DNA of 64,000 bases, taken from assembly GCF_007830615.1 (NCBI RefSeq), contig NZ_VLLI01000006.1, positions 124,001 through 188,000 of the forward strand. The letters run 5' to 3'. Under the pieces are notes generated by a model that was not told the origin of the DNA, did not search any database, and saw only the letters and a list, made by a program, of their open reading frames with translations. Position 1 is the stretch's first letter, and each line of letters opens with the position of its first letter. The stretch is from Mucilaginibacter frigoritolerans (GTDB lineage: Bacteria > Bacteroidota > Bacteroidia > Sphingobacteriales > Sphingobacteriaceae). Both the position numbers and the translations under genes were made by a program. Below, piece by piece: positions 34,065-43,400 of this stretch.

Positions 34065-35078
34065 TTATAAAACTAATGATAATTCAACGGTGTAAGTATC
34101 CGCTTCATCACGTATATCTAAATTATATTTTCCGGGGTAAAGCAAATCCAATCTTCTCTTTACGTTATTTAGCCCTATACCGCCTACTTCATCCCGGTTA
34201 TTTCTATGTTTCCTGTTTTGTATATAAAAGTGAAGGTGTGCGTCTTCTACATCAATTAACAACCGGATGGGTGTTAAAGCATTATTTGCTACACCATGCT
34301 TAAAAGCGTTTTCAATAAAAGCGATGAGCAATAATGGCACAATCTGCTGGCATTCAACCTTACCCTCAACCTTAAAATCAATAAAAGCTTTATTACCAAA
34401 TCTTATTTTTTGAAGGTCGATATAATTCTGCAAATATTGTAATTCTTTACCTAAGTCAACTTTGTTATCGTTACATTCATACAGCATGTAACGCATAATT
34501 TCCGATAGTTTTAATATGGCCTCGGGCGTTGTTTCTGACCGCTGATAAGCCAGAGAATAAATACTGTTAAGGGAGTTAAACAAAAAATGGGGGTTAATTT
34601 GCGACTTCAAAAAAGCCAGTTCAGCAGTAAGCCGCTGGTTTTCCAGATCACGCTGAATTCGTTCATTCAAAAACCAATCAACCATAAACTTCAGTACTGC
34701 ACTCAGAAACAAAAAGATAAGGCTTGTAAATACGGAGCTTAAAAAATATGAGCCAAAGCTAACCACCTCACCTTTCATCCGCATCAGCACTATACTTTTA
34801 AAGATGAGTGCTACACCATACTTAACAAAACCATAAATAATTATGGATATAACTACGGATATGGCATAAAACCCATATCGTTTTTTATCAAAAAACAGGG
34901 GAATAAAAAGCAGATAGTTGAGATAAAATAAACTGATGTTTATAACAGGATATAATAAAAATATAACCAGGAGATCTTCGGTAGTAAATTTTGCATTATT
35001 GCGGGCAACAACCAGAAAGAACGTTATCAGAACTATCCAAAAAATTGTGTGCCAGAATATTTGCCAGCGTTTTTTCAT
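34065..35078 (-). CDS. LytS/YehU-type sensor histidine kinase
   Basis: 337 aa. Four or so transmembrane helices (about 9-28, 38-60, 72-95, 112-132) form the N-terminus without an obvious periplasmic sensor domain, suggesting that it senses a membrane signal. The His_kinase domain starts at about 150 with the phosphorylatable His164 (QINPHFLFNSLNSIYSL), followed by an HATPase region (LIAFIENAFKHG near 258, and GGIGLNNVKRRLDLLY). It pairs with the downstream LytTR regulator. The gene faces away from the ABC transporter operon across a 327-nt intergenic region. Confidence 0.93.
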   Translation of the reverse strand: MKKRWQIFWHTIFWIVLITFFLVVARNNAKFTTEDLLVIFLLYPVINISLFYLNYLLFIPLFFDKKRYGFYAISVVISIIIYGFVKYGVALIFKSIVLMRMKGEVVSFGSYFLSSVFTSLIFLFLSAVLKFMVDWFLNERIQRDLENQRLTAELAFLKSQINPHFLFNSLNSIYSLAYQRSETTPEAILKLSEIMRYMLYECNDNKVDLGKELQYLQNYIDLQKIRFGNKAFIDFKVEGKVECQQIVPLLLIAFIENAFKHGVANNALTPIRLLIDVEDAHLHFYIQNRKHRNNRDEVGGIGLNNVKRRLDLLYPGKYNLDIRDEADTYTVELSLVL

Positions 35079-35405
35079 TAAAGTAAATTGTTCTTTTAAG
35101 GCAATGAAGCTATCATGAGCCGGTTTTATTTTTCAGCAGCGTTCAAGAAAGCGCTTCGCTAAGTTCATTCCGGTTTGTGAGTGCTGGCTCACGATGTTTT
35201 CATCTCTCCTAAATTAATATTTTAAGCAGCAAAATGGTTATTATTTATATATAGTCGGTTGCTTTGCCGATGAACAGGCATTAAACTCCGACGAACGGGC
35301 GAATATGGGTAAACATCCGTTCATCTACAAATCCTGTGTGTTGGTCTAAATCTTTTTAGCAGTTAAAAAATTAGCTATTCATTTGTATCATCAAAAGAAA
35401 TCACA
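35079..35405. promoter_or_regulatory. Divergent control region between kinase and ABC operon
   Basis: 327 nt without a gene. The kinase-proximal half has a possible long imperfect stem (GAGCC near 35118 with GGCTC near 35188) and the short hairpin GTGAG/CTCAC. The ABC-proximal half has the phased repeats described separately. Near 35378-35385 TTCATTTG resembles a -7 box for the small membrane protein gene. Both operons must be controlled from here. Confidence 0.55.
35267..35325. promoter_or_regulatory. Candidate LytTR operator: two direct repeats plus an inverted copy
   Basis: CCGATGAACAGGC (35267-35279) and CCGACGAACGGGC (35288-35300) are direct repeats with a 21-bp period. ATCCGTTCATC (35315-35325) is the same core, GATGAACGG, in inverse orientation. 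Direct repeats about two helical turns apart are the established arrangement for LytTR-domain regulators, and a LytTR regulator is encoded next door. Binding is inferred. Confidence 0.55.
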
Positions 35406-35609
35406 ATGAAAAAGTTGATCACAAACTCGAATCCTTTTATACTGTTACTTGTTCCGGTGTTATTTGCGCTGATAATGGGTGTAAGTTACCAGTTTCAGCA
35501 AAAAAGAGAATCCATAGTTGGAACAACCGTACATGCTACCTCTCTTTTTTATAAAGGCGTAACATTGATAAAAACTGTGTGCTCTGTAGCCAAAGAAAAA
35601 GTATGGTAA
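35406..35609 (+). CDS. Small single-helix membrane protein before the ABC genes
   Basis: 67 aa. A short polar N-terminus (MKKLITNSN), one hydrophobic helix at about 10-28 (PFILLLVPVLFALIMGVSY), then a mostly polar tail ending CSVAKEKVW. The stop overlaps the ATP-binding-protein start in the sequence ATGGTAA, a layout for translational coupling, so it is very probably expressed with the exporter. No family recognised. It could be a regulatory micro-subunit of the transporter or kinase, or a secreted/processed peptide substrate. Nothing in the sequence (no double Gly, no lipobox) decides between these. Confidence 0.65.
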   Translation: MKKLITNSNPFILLLVPVLFALIMGVSYQFQQKRESIVGTTVHATSLFYKGVTLIKTVCSVAKEKVW

Positions 35610-36502
35610 TTAGTACCGAAGGCCTAACCTTTACCTTTGGACAGCAAAAGGTAGTAAAGTCACTATCGCTTAATGTGCCCGAGGGTAGTATTTATGGTTT
35701 TTTAGGCCCAAACGGTGCCGGTAAAACCACCACCATAAAACTACTCCTCAACCTGTTACAAACACAGGAAGGCAACATCAAAATTTTTGATAAAGATCTG
35801 CGAAGTAACCGCATAGAAATTCTTTCGCAAATTGGCTCATTGATTGAGCAGCCTGCCATTTACGCGCACCTTTCAGGAAAAGAAAACCTGCTTAACCGAG
35901 CCCTGCTTTTAGAAGTGCCAACCCAACGGGTTGATGATATGCTTAAGCTGGTGCATTTAACGGATGCAGCTCACAAAAAAGCAGGCCAATATTCACTGGG
36001 AATGAAACAAAGATTGGGTATTGCCCTCGCCTTGTTATCAGACCCTAAGCTTCTCATTTTGGATGAGCCCACCAACGGACTTGATCCCAATGGAATTATA
36101 GAGATCCGTGAATTATTAATCAGGCTGGTAACCCAACACCAAAAAACTGTTTTTATATCAAGCCACCTACTTGCCGAAATAGAAAAAATGGCTACCCACG
36201 TAGGCATTATTAATTATGGTGAACTACTTTTTCAGGGAAGTATTAATGATTTGGCATCGCTAAGCCAGCCCCTTGTACAAATAGAGGCCAATAATACTGT
36301 TGATGCGGCTAATTTATTAACCCGCAATAATTTCAACGTTACAGAAGTAAACGATCATCATTTGTTTGCTACTTACACTTCCAAACAGCAAATGGGCGAA
36401 ATTAACAGTTTGCTAAATAAAAATGGCTACACTGTTTACAGCATTAACAAACAACAAAAAGATCTGGAAAAGCTATTCCTGGACATTACCCAACCTGCCT
36501 AA
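35603..36502 (+). CDS. ABC transporter ATP-binding protein
   Basis: 299 aa from ATG 35603; a longer non-ATG extension upstream would run through the previous gene. Walker A GPNGAGKTT at about 35-43, signature YSLGMKQRLGIA at about 131-142, Walker B LLILDEPTNGLDP at about 152-164, and the switch His in SSHLLAE. The C-terminal extension (about 215-299) is of the type found in ABC-2 exporters for antibiotics or peptides (CcmA/BcrA-like). The partner permease starts 3 nt downstream. Likely function: export or detoxification of a membrane-active compound, under the adjacent LytTR system. Confidence 0.93.
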   Translation: MVISTEGLTFTFGQQKVVKSLSLNVPEGSIYGFLGPNGAGKTTTIKLLLNLLQTQEGNIKIFDKDLRSNRIEILSQIGSLIEQPAIYAHLSGKENLLNRALLLEVPTQRVDDMLKLVHLTDAAHKKAGQYSLGMKQRLGIALALLSDPKLLILDEPTNGLDPNGIIEIRELLIRLVTQHQKTVFISSHLLAEIEKMATHVGIINYGELLFQGSINDLASLSQPLVQIEANNTVDAANLLTRNNFNVTEVNDHHLFATYTSKQQMGEINSLLNKNGYTVYSINKQQKDLEKLFLDITQPA

Positions 36503-36505
36503 ACC

Positions 36506-37312
36506 ATGAAAGGATTTATACTATCATTCCGGTCCGAATTTTATAAAACACGCAAAACCATGGGCTTTTGGAGTGCGGTATTATTACCGCTGCTGCTATG
36601 TCTGTTGCTATTTATAGGCTTTTTTAATAAAAGTGACCAATTGGCTCAATTACCTGGTTTTATGCTCTGGCTGCGTTTTGCAGGCGCCATTTTAGGTGTA
36701 ATGGGATCATTATTGCTTCCTATGCTTATTATTTTCATAGCCTATTCAGTAAACAGTATTGAACATAAAGCTGATACCTGGAAAACACTATTTAGCTTGC
36801 CTATACCCAAACTTTCGGTTTATGCAGCCAAGTATTTTTATGCCTTTTTTCTGGTGCTTTTATGCCTGGCCCTGTTTGTAGTTTTTACGCTTGGTTTTGG
36901 CAATTTATTAAGCGTGCTAAAGCCAAGTTTAAAGTTTAACGAATACAATATAGCTAACACCTTATCACATTTATACTTTAAACTATTCCTTTCTTCATTA
37001 GGCATATTATCGATACAATTTTTGTTAAGCTTATTATTCCGCGATTTCTTAAAGCCGATGGGGATTGGCTTTATATGTACCATAACCGGCGTAATATTAG
37101 CAGGCAATGGCTGGACATATGCTTACCTGTTCCCTTACTCGCATCCATTACTGGCACTTAAGGCATTGCAGCAGGGCAAAGAAGCACATCCCGGCAGTAT
37201 GCCGTCAATTACTGTCGATATGCTCACCAAAGATACCTGGGTAAGTTTAGCAGTTGCCGTAGCCGTATTTATTATTGGATACTTTATTGTTTTGAAGAAG
37301 AGTGTAAAATAA
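36506..37312 (+). CDS. ABC-2 type permease
   Basis: 268 aa with six hydrophobic segments (about 22-40, 49-75, 106-130, 158-178, 184-205, 244-262), the usual topology of an ABC-2 permease. The N-terminus (SFRSEFYKTRKTMGFW) is typical of BcrB/lantibiotic-immunity-like permeases (ABC2_membrane_4). It follows the ATPase gene after 3 nt. Transcription leaving the gene meets the IS element 6 nt downstream, so any native terminator may have been displaced. Confidence 0.9.
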   Translation: MKGFILSFRSEFYKTRKTMGFWSAVLLPLLLCLLLFIGFFNKSDQLAQLPGFMLWLRFAGAILGVMGSLLLPMLIIFIAYSVNSIEHKADTWKTLFSLPIPKLSVYAAKYFYAFFLVLLCLALFVVFTLGFGNLLSVLKPSLKFNEYNIANTLSHLYFKLFLSSLGILSIQFLLSLLFRDFLKPMGIGFICTITGVILAGNGWTYAYLFPYSHPLLALKALQQGKEAHPGSMPSITVDMLTKDTWVSLAVAVAVFIIGYFIVLKKSVK

Positions 37313-37330
37313 ACATAAAGAGGCTGTCTC

Positions 37331-37348
37331 AAAAGGGCAGTCCTTTTT
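37331..37348 (+). terminator. Small terminator-like hairpin at the IS left end
   Basis: AAAAGG and CCTTTT pair around GGCAGT or a similar short loop, followed by TTTATTT. It lies between the left inverted repeat and the transposase start, where it could shield the transposase gene from outside transcription. Confidence 0.45.
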
Positions 37349-37377
37349 ATTTAAGACGCTTTTCGTAACTTAAAGGG

Positions 37378-38904
37378 ATGGGAGCGAAAGTAGTTTTTAA
37401 GCCATATGACCCTGACCAGTTAACGTTTTTACCATATAAACTGGAGGAGTTGGTACCGGCAAGTCACCCGGTACGTATCGTTAAGCAAGTAGTTGATGAG
37501 GTAGACGTAAAACCCATCAACCGGAAGTATAAAGGCGGCGGTGCCTCCAGCTTTCACCCGCGGCTGATGCTGAAACTGTTGGTATATGGTTACCTGACCA
37601 ATACCTATTCGAGCCGGAAACTGGAAGAACAGGCACAGCTGAATGTACACTTCATGTGGCTTTTAGGGATGAAAAAACCCGACCATAATACCATCAACCG
37701 TTTCCGGAGCGAGAAGCTTTCGGGTGTGCTAAAACAGATTTTCTCACAGATCGTGCAGTTACTTGCCGCCGAAGGTATCGTTTCACTTAAAGAGGCCGTG
37801 TTTACCGATGGGACGAAGATCGAATCGGTAGCCAACAAATACACCTTTGTTTGGGGCAAAAGCATTAAGAATAGTAAAGAGAAGATCAAAACGCAATTGG
37901 ATGAACTTTGGCAATACGCACAGGATATCGCTAAAGAAGAACTGAAAGACACCGCTCCGCTGGAATATGGCCAGATCAACCCGCAAAAGGTAAAGGAAAC
38001 GATCTCCAAGATCAACGTGGCCCTGGAAGATAAAGAAGAAGTAAGCGCAAAAGTAAAGCAGAAGCTGAAATATGCCGGGAAACACTGGCCGGAGAACCTC
38101 AGCAAATATGATGAACAGGAAAAGCTGCTGGGTAACCGTAACAGCTTTTCAAAGACTGACCCCGATGCTACCTTTATGCGGATGAAAGAAGACCACATGC
38201 TGAACGGCCAACTTAAACCGGCTTATAATCTGCAAATATCCACACAGGACCAGTTCGTTCTTAACTACACCTTACATCAAACCTCTACTGATTATCAAAC
38301 CCTGCCATCTCACATTGACCAATACGAAACGCTGTACGATACACTCCCTGAAGCAGTTGTAGCCGATGCCGGTTACGGATCGGACGAGAACTACGGCATA
38401 TTGCACGGGAAAGGCATCGAAGCTTATATCAAATACAACACGTTCGACAAAGAACAAAAAGAAGGCGTCAAAGCATTCAGCAATGACAGCCTGCATTATA
38501 ATGAAGCAGCAAACTACCTGGTCTGCCCGATGGGGCAGCGCATGGCACACATGGGGGATGGGCAAAGAATAACATCATCAGGTTATGTACAGTTGATCAG
38601 CCGTTACCAGGCGCAGAATTGTAATAACTGCCCGATGCGGGGCGTGTGCCACCAAATCCCGGGCAACCGGATCGTTGAAGTGAACCATTCCCTGAGAAAA
38701 CACAAGCAGGCAGCAAAAGAAAGGTTGAATACAGAACAGGGCATCAAATACCGGAAGCGAGGGCCGGCCGATGTAGAACCGGTATTCGCAAACCTGAAGC
38801 ATAACCATGGCTTCAGGCGCTTTCTGCTGAAAGGAATGTCCAAAACGGAGGTTGAAATAGGTTTATTATCCATCGCACATAACCTCAGAAAATGGAAAGC
38901 GTAA
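37378..38904 (+). CDS. IS1182-family transposase
   Basis: 508 aa, full length for the family. The N-terminal DUF772 region (about 40-120) includes SFHPRLMLKLLVYGYLTNTYSSRKLE and the helix MKKPDHNTINRFR. DDE catalytic candidates are Asp144 (VFTDGTKIES) and Asp330 (VVADAGYGSDENY), with a Glu in the C-terminal part. A Cys cluster (CNNCPMRGVC at about 420-429) is typical of these enzymes. The C-terminal FANLKHNHGFRRFLLKGM segment and NLRKW ending are also characteristic. No frameshift or internal stop, so it should be active. Confidence 0.95.
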   Translation: MGAKVVFKPYDPDQLTFLPYKLEELVPASHPVRIVKQVVDEVDVKPINRKYKGGGASSFHPRLMLKLLVYGYLTNTYSSRKLEEQAQLNVHFMWLLGMKKPDHNTINRFRSEKLSGVLKQIFSQIVQLLAAEGIVSLKEAVFTDGTKIESVANKYTFVWGKSIKNSKEKIKTQLDELWQYAQDIAKEELKDTAPLEYGQINPQKVKETISKINVALEDKEEVSAKVKQKLKYAGKHWPENLSKYDEQEKLLGNRNSFSKTDPDATFMRMKEDHMLNGQLKPAYNLQISTQDQFVLNYTLHQTSTDYQTLPSHIDQYETLYDTLPEAVVADAGYGSDENYGILHGKGIEAYIKYNTFDKEQKEGVKAFSNDSLHYNEAANYLVCPMGQRMAHMGDGQRITSSGYVQLISRYQAQNCNNCPMRGVCHQIPGNRIVEVNHSLRKHKQAAKERLNTEQGIKYRKRGPADVEPVFANLKHNHGFRRFLLKGMSKTEVEIGLLSIAHNLRKWKA

Positions 38905-39053
38905 GGCTTTTCGCTCCTTGTACCCTGAAAAACCGCCAAACCACAAATAAAATGAGATACCTGCACAATAGGACCTCGTTCCATAATAAACCAACCCAAA
39001 AGTATATTCAATAAAAAACCGCCTCATAATTACTTATGAGACAGCCTCTTCTT

Positions 39054-40406
39054 TTACCTCACCGGTTTCGGAAAAACCGGCAAACTTTCGTGACCATCAG
39101 CATCTACCGATTGTACGGCGAACAGGTAATTGTCTTTTGAATAAGCCAGCGTTGCCGTAACATCTGTAACATAAAATTTCTTTTCCCAATATGGGCTTAT
39201 GGTTTCGCGCATCAGTACATAATAGCCAACGGGCTTTTTACCTGTTGCGGGAGCATCCCACTTCAGGATAGTTTTGTTGGTTAAACCGCTGGTTACTATG
39301 CCCACATTTTGCGGTTGGGCAGGTGCGAGGGCCAGATTAGCCAATACAGAAAGATTCATTCTGGCTACTTTTTGCACGTAGTTAAAGTCAACAAAATCGG
39401 GCAGGTCGCCGTAGTTGACGCCATTTTCGGTACGGATATCCTGATGCTGGCGGGTAAAGTCTTCGTTCATCTCTGTAAACCGTACAGCGGTGAATCCCTG
39501 TTGCAAAAAAGGCACGTGATCGCCTCCGCGCAGGTAACGGTCGCGACGATAGATTAGTTTTACATCCAATTGATCTACATAGCGTTCAGCAGTTTCCTTT
39601 ACATAGCGTGCCAACTGGCGCGATGGACTGTCATTTTCACCACCTAAGGCAATCAGGCTCGCTATCTGTTTTTCATTGCCTGCTGCTGTTGAAGGAATAC
39701 CTTCACTAAATACACGGACGCTTCGGTTATCCTTTAAGTCGGTTTCCATGCCATGAGTATTGCCTACAATGTCATTGTTCAGCATGGCATCAACATTCCA
39801 TTTTTCGGCTTTAGCTCTTTTGGCCACATTTGATGAGCCATACAAACCTTGCTCCTCGCCTACCACTTCCATAAAAATTATAGTTGCAGGAAATGAGCGT
39901 TTGGCCATAACACGAGCCAGTTCCATAGATACTGCTGTTCCAGAGGCATCGTCATTGGCACCCGGTTCAACTGCGTTAGCATTCATCACATTGGTTACCC
40001 TTGAATCATAGTGCCCCGAAACAATATACACCCGGGTATCATTCGGATCGGCGCCTTTTAATATAGCCAGTACATTTTTAAGGTGTACCGGATTATCTAT
40101 CCGCTCGCCTTTGGGTTGAGTAAAAGTATCAAACTGAACTGTCATCCTTCCGCCTGATTGTGAAGCGTATTTCTCCATTTCGGCTTTTATCCAATTACGT
40201 GCAGCGCCGCTACCTTCGGTTTTGCTGGTGGTATCACTTAGGGTATGCCGGGTTTTAAAACTTACCAGTTTCCTGATATTGGCCTCAATATTTTGCGAGG
40301 ATACCTCATCAACCATTTGTTTAATGGATTGATCCTGTTTGATAATGGTTTGCGCATTTGCCTGTAAAAAGAACAGCGCTGGGATGAACAATAATAAGTA
40401 TTTCAT
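39054..40406 (-). CDS. M28-family zinc metallopeptidase, secreted
   Basis: 450 aa with a signal peptide (about 1-18, ending ANAQ). The M28 zinc-site motifs are visible: His132 (VSGHYDSR), Asp152 (GANDDASGT), Glu184/Glu185 (EVVGEEQGLYGS), and HVPFLQQGFTAVRF with the last His. The C-terminal 90 residues (from about 355) look like a fibronectin type III-type beta domain (NKTILKWDAPATGKKPVGYYVLM). Likely an aminopeptidase acting in the periplasm or outside the cell. It is 21 nt downstream of the helicase gene. The IS right end lies 4 nt beyond its stop codon. Confidence 0.92.
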   Translation of the reverse strand: MKYLLLFIPALFFLQANAQTIIKQDQSIKQMVDEVSSQNIEANIRKLVSFKTRHTLSDTTSKTEGSGAARNWIKAEMEKYASQSGGRMTVQFDTFTQPKGERIDNPVHLKNVLAILKGADPNDTRVYIVSGHYDSRVTNVMNANAVEPGANDDASGTAVSMELARVMAKRSFPATIIFMEVVGEEQGLYGSSNVAKRAKAEKWNVDAMLNNDIVGNTHGMETDLKDNRSVRVFSEGIPSTAAGNEKQIASLIALGGENDSPSRQLARYVKETAERYVDQLDVKLIYRRDRYLRGGDHVPFLQQGFTAVRFTEMNEDFTRQHQDIRTENGVNYGDLPDFVDFNYVQKVARMNLSVLANLALAPAQPQNVGIVTSGLTNKTILKWDAPATGKKPVGYYVLMRETISPYWEKKFYVTDVTATLAYSKDNYLFAVQSVDADGHESLPVFPKPVR

Positions 40407-40427
40407 GAAGGTTTTTTATGTTGATTC

Positions 40428-43400
40428 TTATATTTCTTCTTCCTCCTGCATCACGTCTCCCACTTGTTTAAAATTACTTTTCACAAAATGACACCAATCA
40501 CATTCTTTTTTCCCGCAGCCGGTATTAAAATCGTGGGCCATAATTTTTTGATAAACGGTTGTTATCTGGCCTGTAACCGTTTCTGTATCCTCCTGGGTGA
40601 TCACTACTTTTTCTTTATGATATTCACCCTCATCAATGGGCTCTACAAACTCAAATAAGGTACTTACAACCTCCCAGTCCAGCGAGTGGTCATTATCTAT
40701 CAATATTTTATAAAACACTGCCTGGCGCCAGTAATCGCCCCCATTTGGTTCATCATCTGTTGGGCGCAGGAATTTATCTTTTGCATATTTTAATTTGCCG
40801 GTCTTATAATCAACCACGGTAGCATGTTTACCAACAAACTCCACCTTATCCAGGTTGCCTTTTATAGGCACGCCCTGCACCTCCACATTTTTTATGCTGC
40901 GTTCCGTTACCGCTATTTTATTCCAAACATGTATGTTCTGGTTATAATAATCAGGCAGAATTTTCTCACCGTAATCAAGACGCAATTTAAATTCTTCTTT
41001 GGTGAATGAATCGCGATTACGGTACATGTACCAGCGGAACTCTTTCATAAAGTCGTCTGTCAACGGGAATTCATTGCCGTCATCTTTCAAATTTTTGAAA
41101 GCTTTATTCAATGCCCAGTGCACAGCCTGTCCAAAAGTAGCCGAAGGACTTTTTCCTGCCGGTACCCTTATTAAACATTGAAAATAAAACCGCAGCGGAC
41201 AATCCAAATAGTTACTTAAGTGAGTTACCGACAGCGTATAATTTTGCAGCAACTGATCAATGTAATTATTATTCAATAGTTCTATTTTCGGCTGATCTTT
41301 TTCGGTGAACTGGATAGCCAAAAACTCCAGCATAGCGTCCTCGCTTACTTTAGGATATTGTAATTGCAGATGCGTATCAGCCAATATCTCCCCAACAAAT
41401 TGAGATGCTTCCTGATCTTTTCCGTTTTTATCTCTACCGGCAAAGGATATAGATAAACACTGTTTGGCACGGGTAATAGCCACGTAAAACAAGCGACGGG
41501 CCTCTTCACGCTGTGCTATTTCATCATCAGGTGCCTGGGTTAAAGTATCCGGATAGCTAAAACCATAATTCCGTCCTTTGCTGTCCCATATTTTCTTGTT
41601 GGCACCTATAAGGAACACATGTTCAAACTCCAGCCCCTTTGATCCGTGAGCGGTTAAAAAATTGATGCCGTTTTCTGAAAATATCACCTGGTTCAGCGAC
41701 AGTCTAATCTTATTTTCCTTCATCAAGTGGATGATATCTATCAGGTCTGCTAGTTTAATTTCCGGGTTCTTGCGGCTTTCATCCTTCAAAAAATCGAAGA
41801 AATTAGTAAGCACCTGCATGTACCATCCTTTATTGGGCTGCTGCATAATATATTTCAGGATGCCCATTTTGGCTATGGTTTGCTGAAAAAGCTGTTGCAG
41901 CGTATTGCTAAACGAATAGGTTAACAGTTCATCAATATCGTTTATCAAAAATTTTATCTTTCTTTCATCGGGCTGGTCAAATAGTCCGGTTTGAGCAGGA
42001 ACCTTTAGCTGGCTAATGTAACGACGCAAAGATGTTTTAGGCTCATTATTGCGCGAAGTAGAGAAATTCTCTTTGGCAACCGCAACACTTGCTTTGGCTA
42101 CTTCAATAGGTGGGATATCAAAAAAATCGTAGTGTAAAATCTCGAATAATAATTCATCACCGCTATAAGGCGAATCCATTTCCATTGCCAGGTAACGCAG
42201 TATATTGATGATCTTTTCGCCAAAAGGCAGGGTAAATATGTCTAATTTACGTTTGGTGTTTACGGCAATACTTTGCGTGTCCAGAAATTGAACCAGATCT
42301 TCTACCTGACTATGGTTACGGTAAATTACAGCAATTTCACCCGGCTCTATACCATTTGCAAGCAGGTGTTTAATTTGCATGGCTACATCAACCAGTTCCT
42401 GATCGGGGTTTTCATATTCATTTATAACCGGGGCCACCTCGAGGTTAATAAACCTGGGATGTGCAGCCCGCAGGTTTTTGTCGAGTGCCAGCTGCGTGGT
42501 TAAACGTTCGTGATTGTTGTTGATGAGCGCTTTTGAGATATCGAGAATTTGCTGATTGGAACGATAGTTTTGTTTTAATACCACCGTGTGCAGTGAACTG
42601 ACATAATCATTAGCAAAATCCAGAATGTTTTTCATGTTGGCACCCTGGAACTTGAAGATCGACTGGTCATCATCGCCCACCACAAACACGTTGGGGATTT
42701 CCCAGTAATTCAATATAAACTTTAACAACTCATTTTGTGAGCCACTGGTATCCTGAAATTCATCCACCAAAATATATTGATAACGTTCCTGGTAACGGCG
42801 CAGTAATTCTTCATTTTCGCGAAAAGCTTTCAGCACCCAAAGAATCATGTCGTCATAATCATAACGGCCGCGATTCTTCATCTTTTTATCGAAATTTCGA
42901 TACTCACCAACTGCCGCTAGCAATTTCCTCATGGTATCATGCGCTTTATCAATTTCGCGCTGATTAGGATCACCCGCTTTGATGCCTTTGGTGGCATTGG
43001 CACGTTTATAAAAAAAGCCATCGCGCAGATGCAGATCTTTCAGATATTCGTTAACGGCTTCTGTAATCACATCTTCGCTCCAGTCTTCTTTTTTCATAGT
43101 CGAAAAAAGGTCTTTTAAACGGGGGGTATCGTAATAAATATCGCCAGTAAAACGCTTTAATAAATGGTCATTTGCAAATTCATCTACCAATTCGCGAAAA
43201 AGCATCGCTGATTCCAAATCAGATAATGCCTCCAGATTGAGTTTGCCAAAGTAATCAAGGTTTTCCTGAATGATCTCGTTACAAAAAGCATGAAACGTAT
43301 AAATATTAACCCGGTATGCATCGGGGCCTATAAATTCAAAAAGACGCTTGCGCATGGCAACAGCACCTGCATCAGTATAGGTTAAACATAAAATTTCATG

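Larger units (their letters stand above)
37319..39049 (+). mobile_element. IS1182-family insertion sequence, apparently complete
   Basis: About 1.73 kb bounded by imperfect terminal inverted repeats. The left end reads AGAGGCTGTCTCAAAAG and the right end, on the other strand, AGAGGCTGTCTCATAAG, differing at one position in 17. One intact transposase gene fills most of it. Base composition is visibly richer in G/C than the flanking genes, suggesting recent arrival. It sits exactly between the ABC-2 permease and the M28 peptidase, damaging neither. No clear target-site duplication could be read, and an extra A/T on each side makes the boundary uncertain by 1 nt. Confidence 0.9.

Noticed and set aside
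35079..35266. A possible small gene or RNA in the kinase-proximal half of the divergent region
   Set aside because: Imperfect inverted repeats are present (GAGCC/GGCTC), but no terminator T tract, promoter pair or known RNA fold could be recognised.
37605..38198. 197-codon frame on the minus strand inside the transposase
   Set aside because: It is antisense to an intact, well-recognised transposase, and the predicted protein is Ser/Phe/Cys-rich without domain features. This is a codon-bias shadow.
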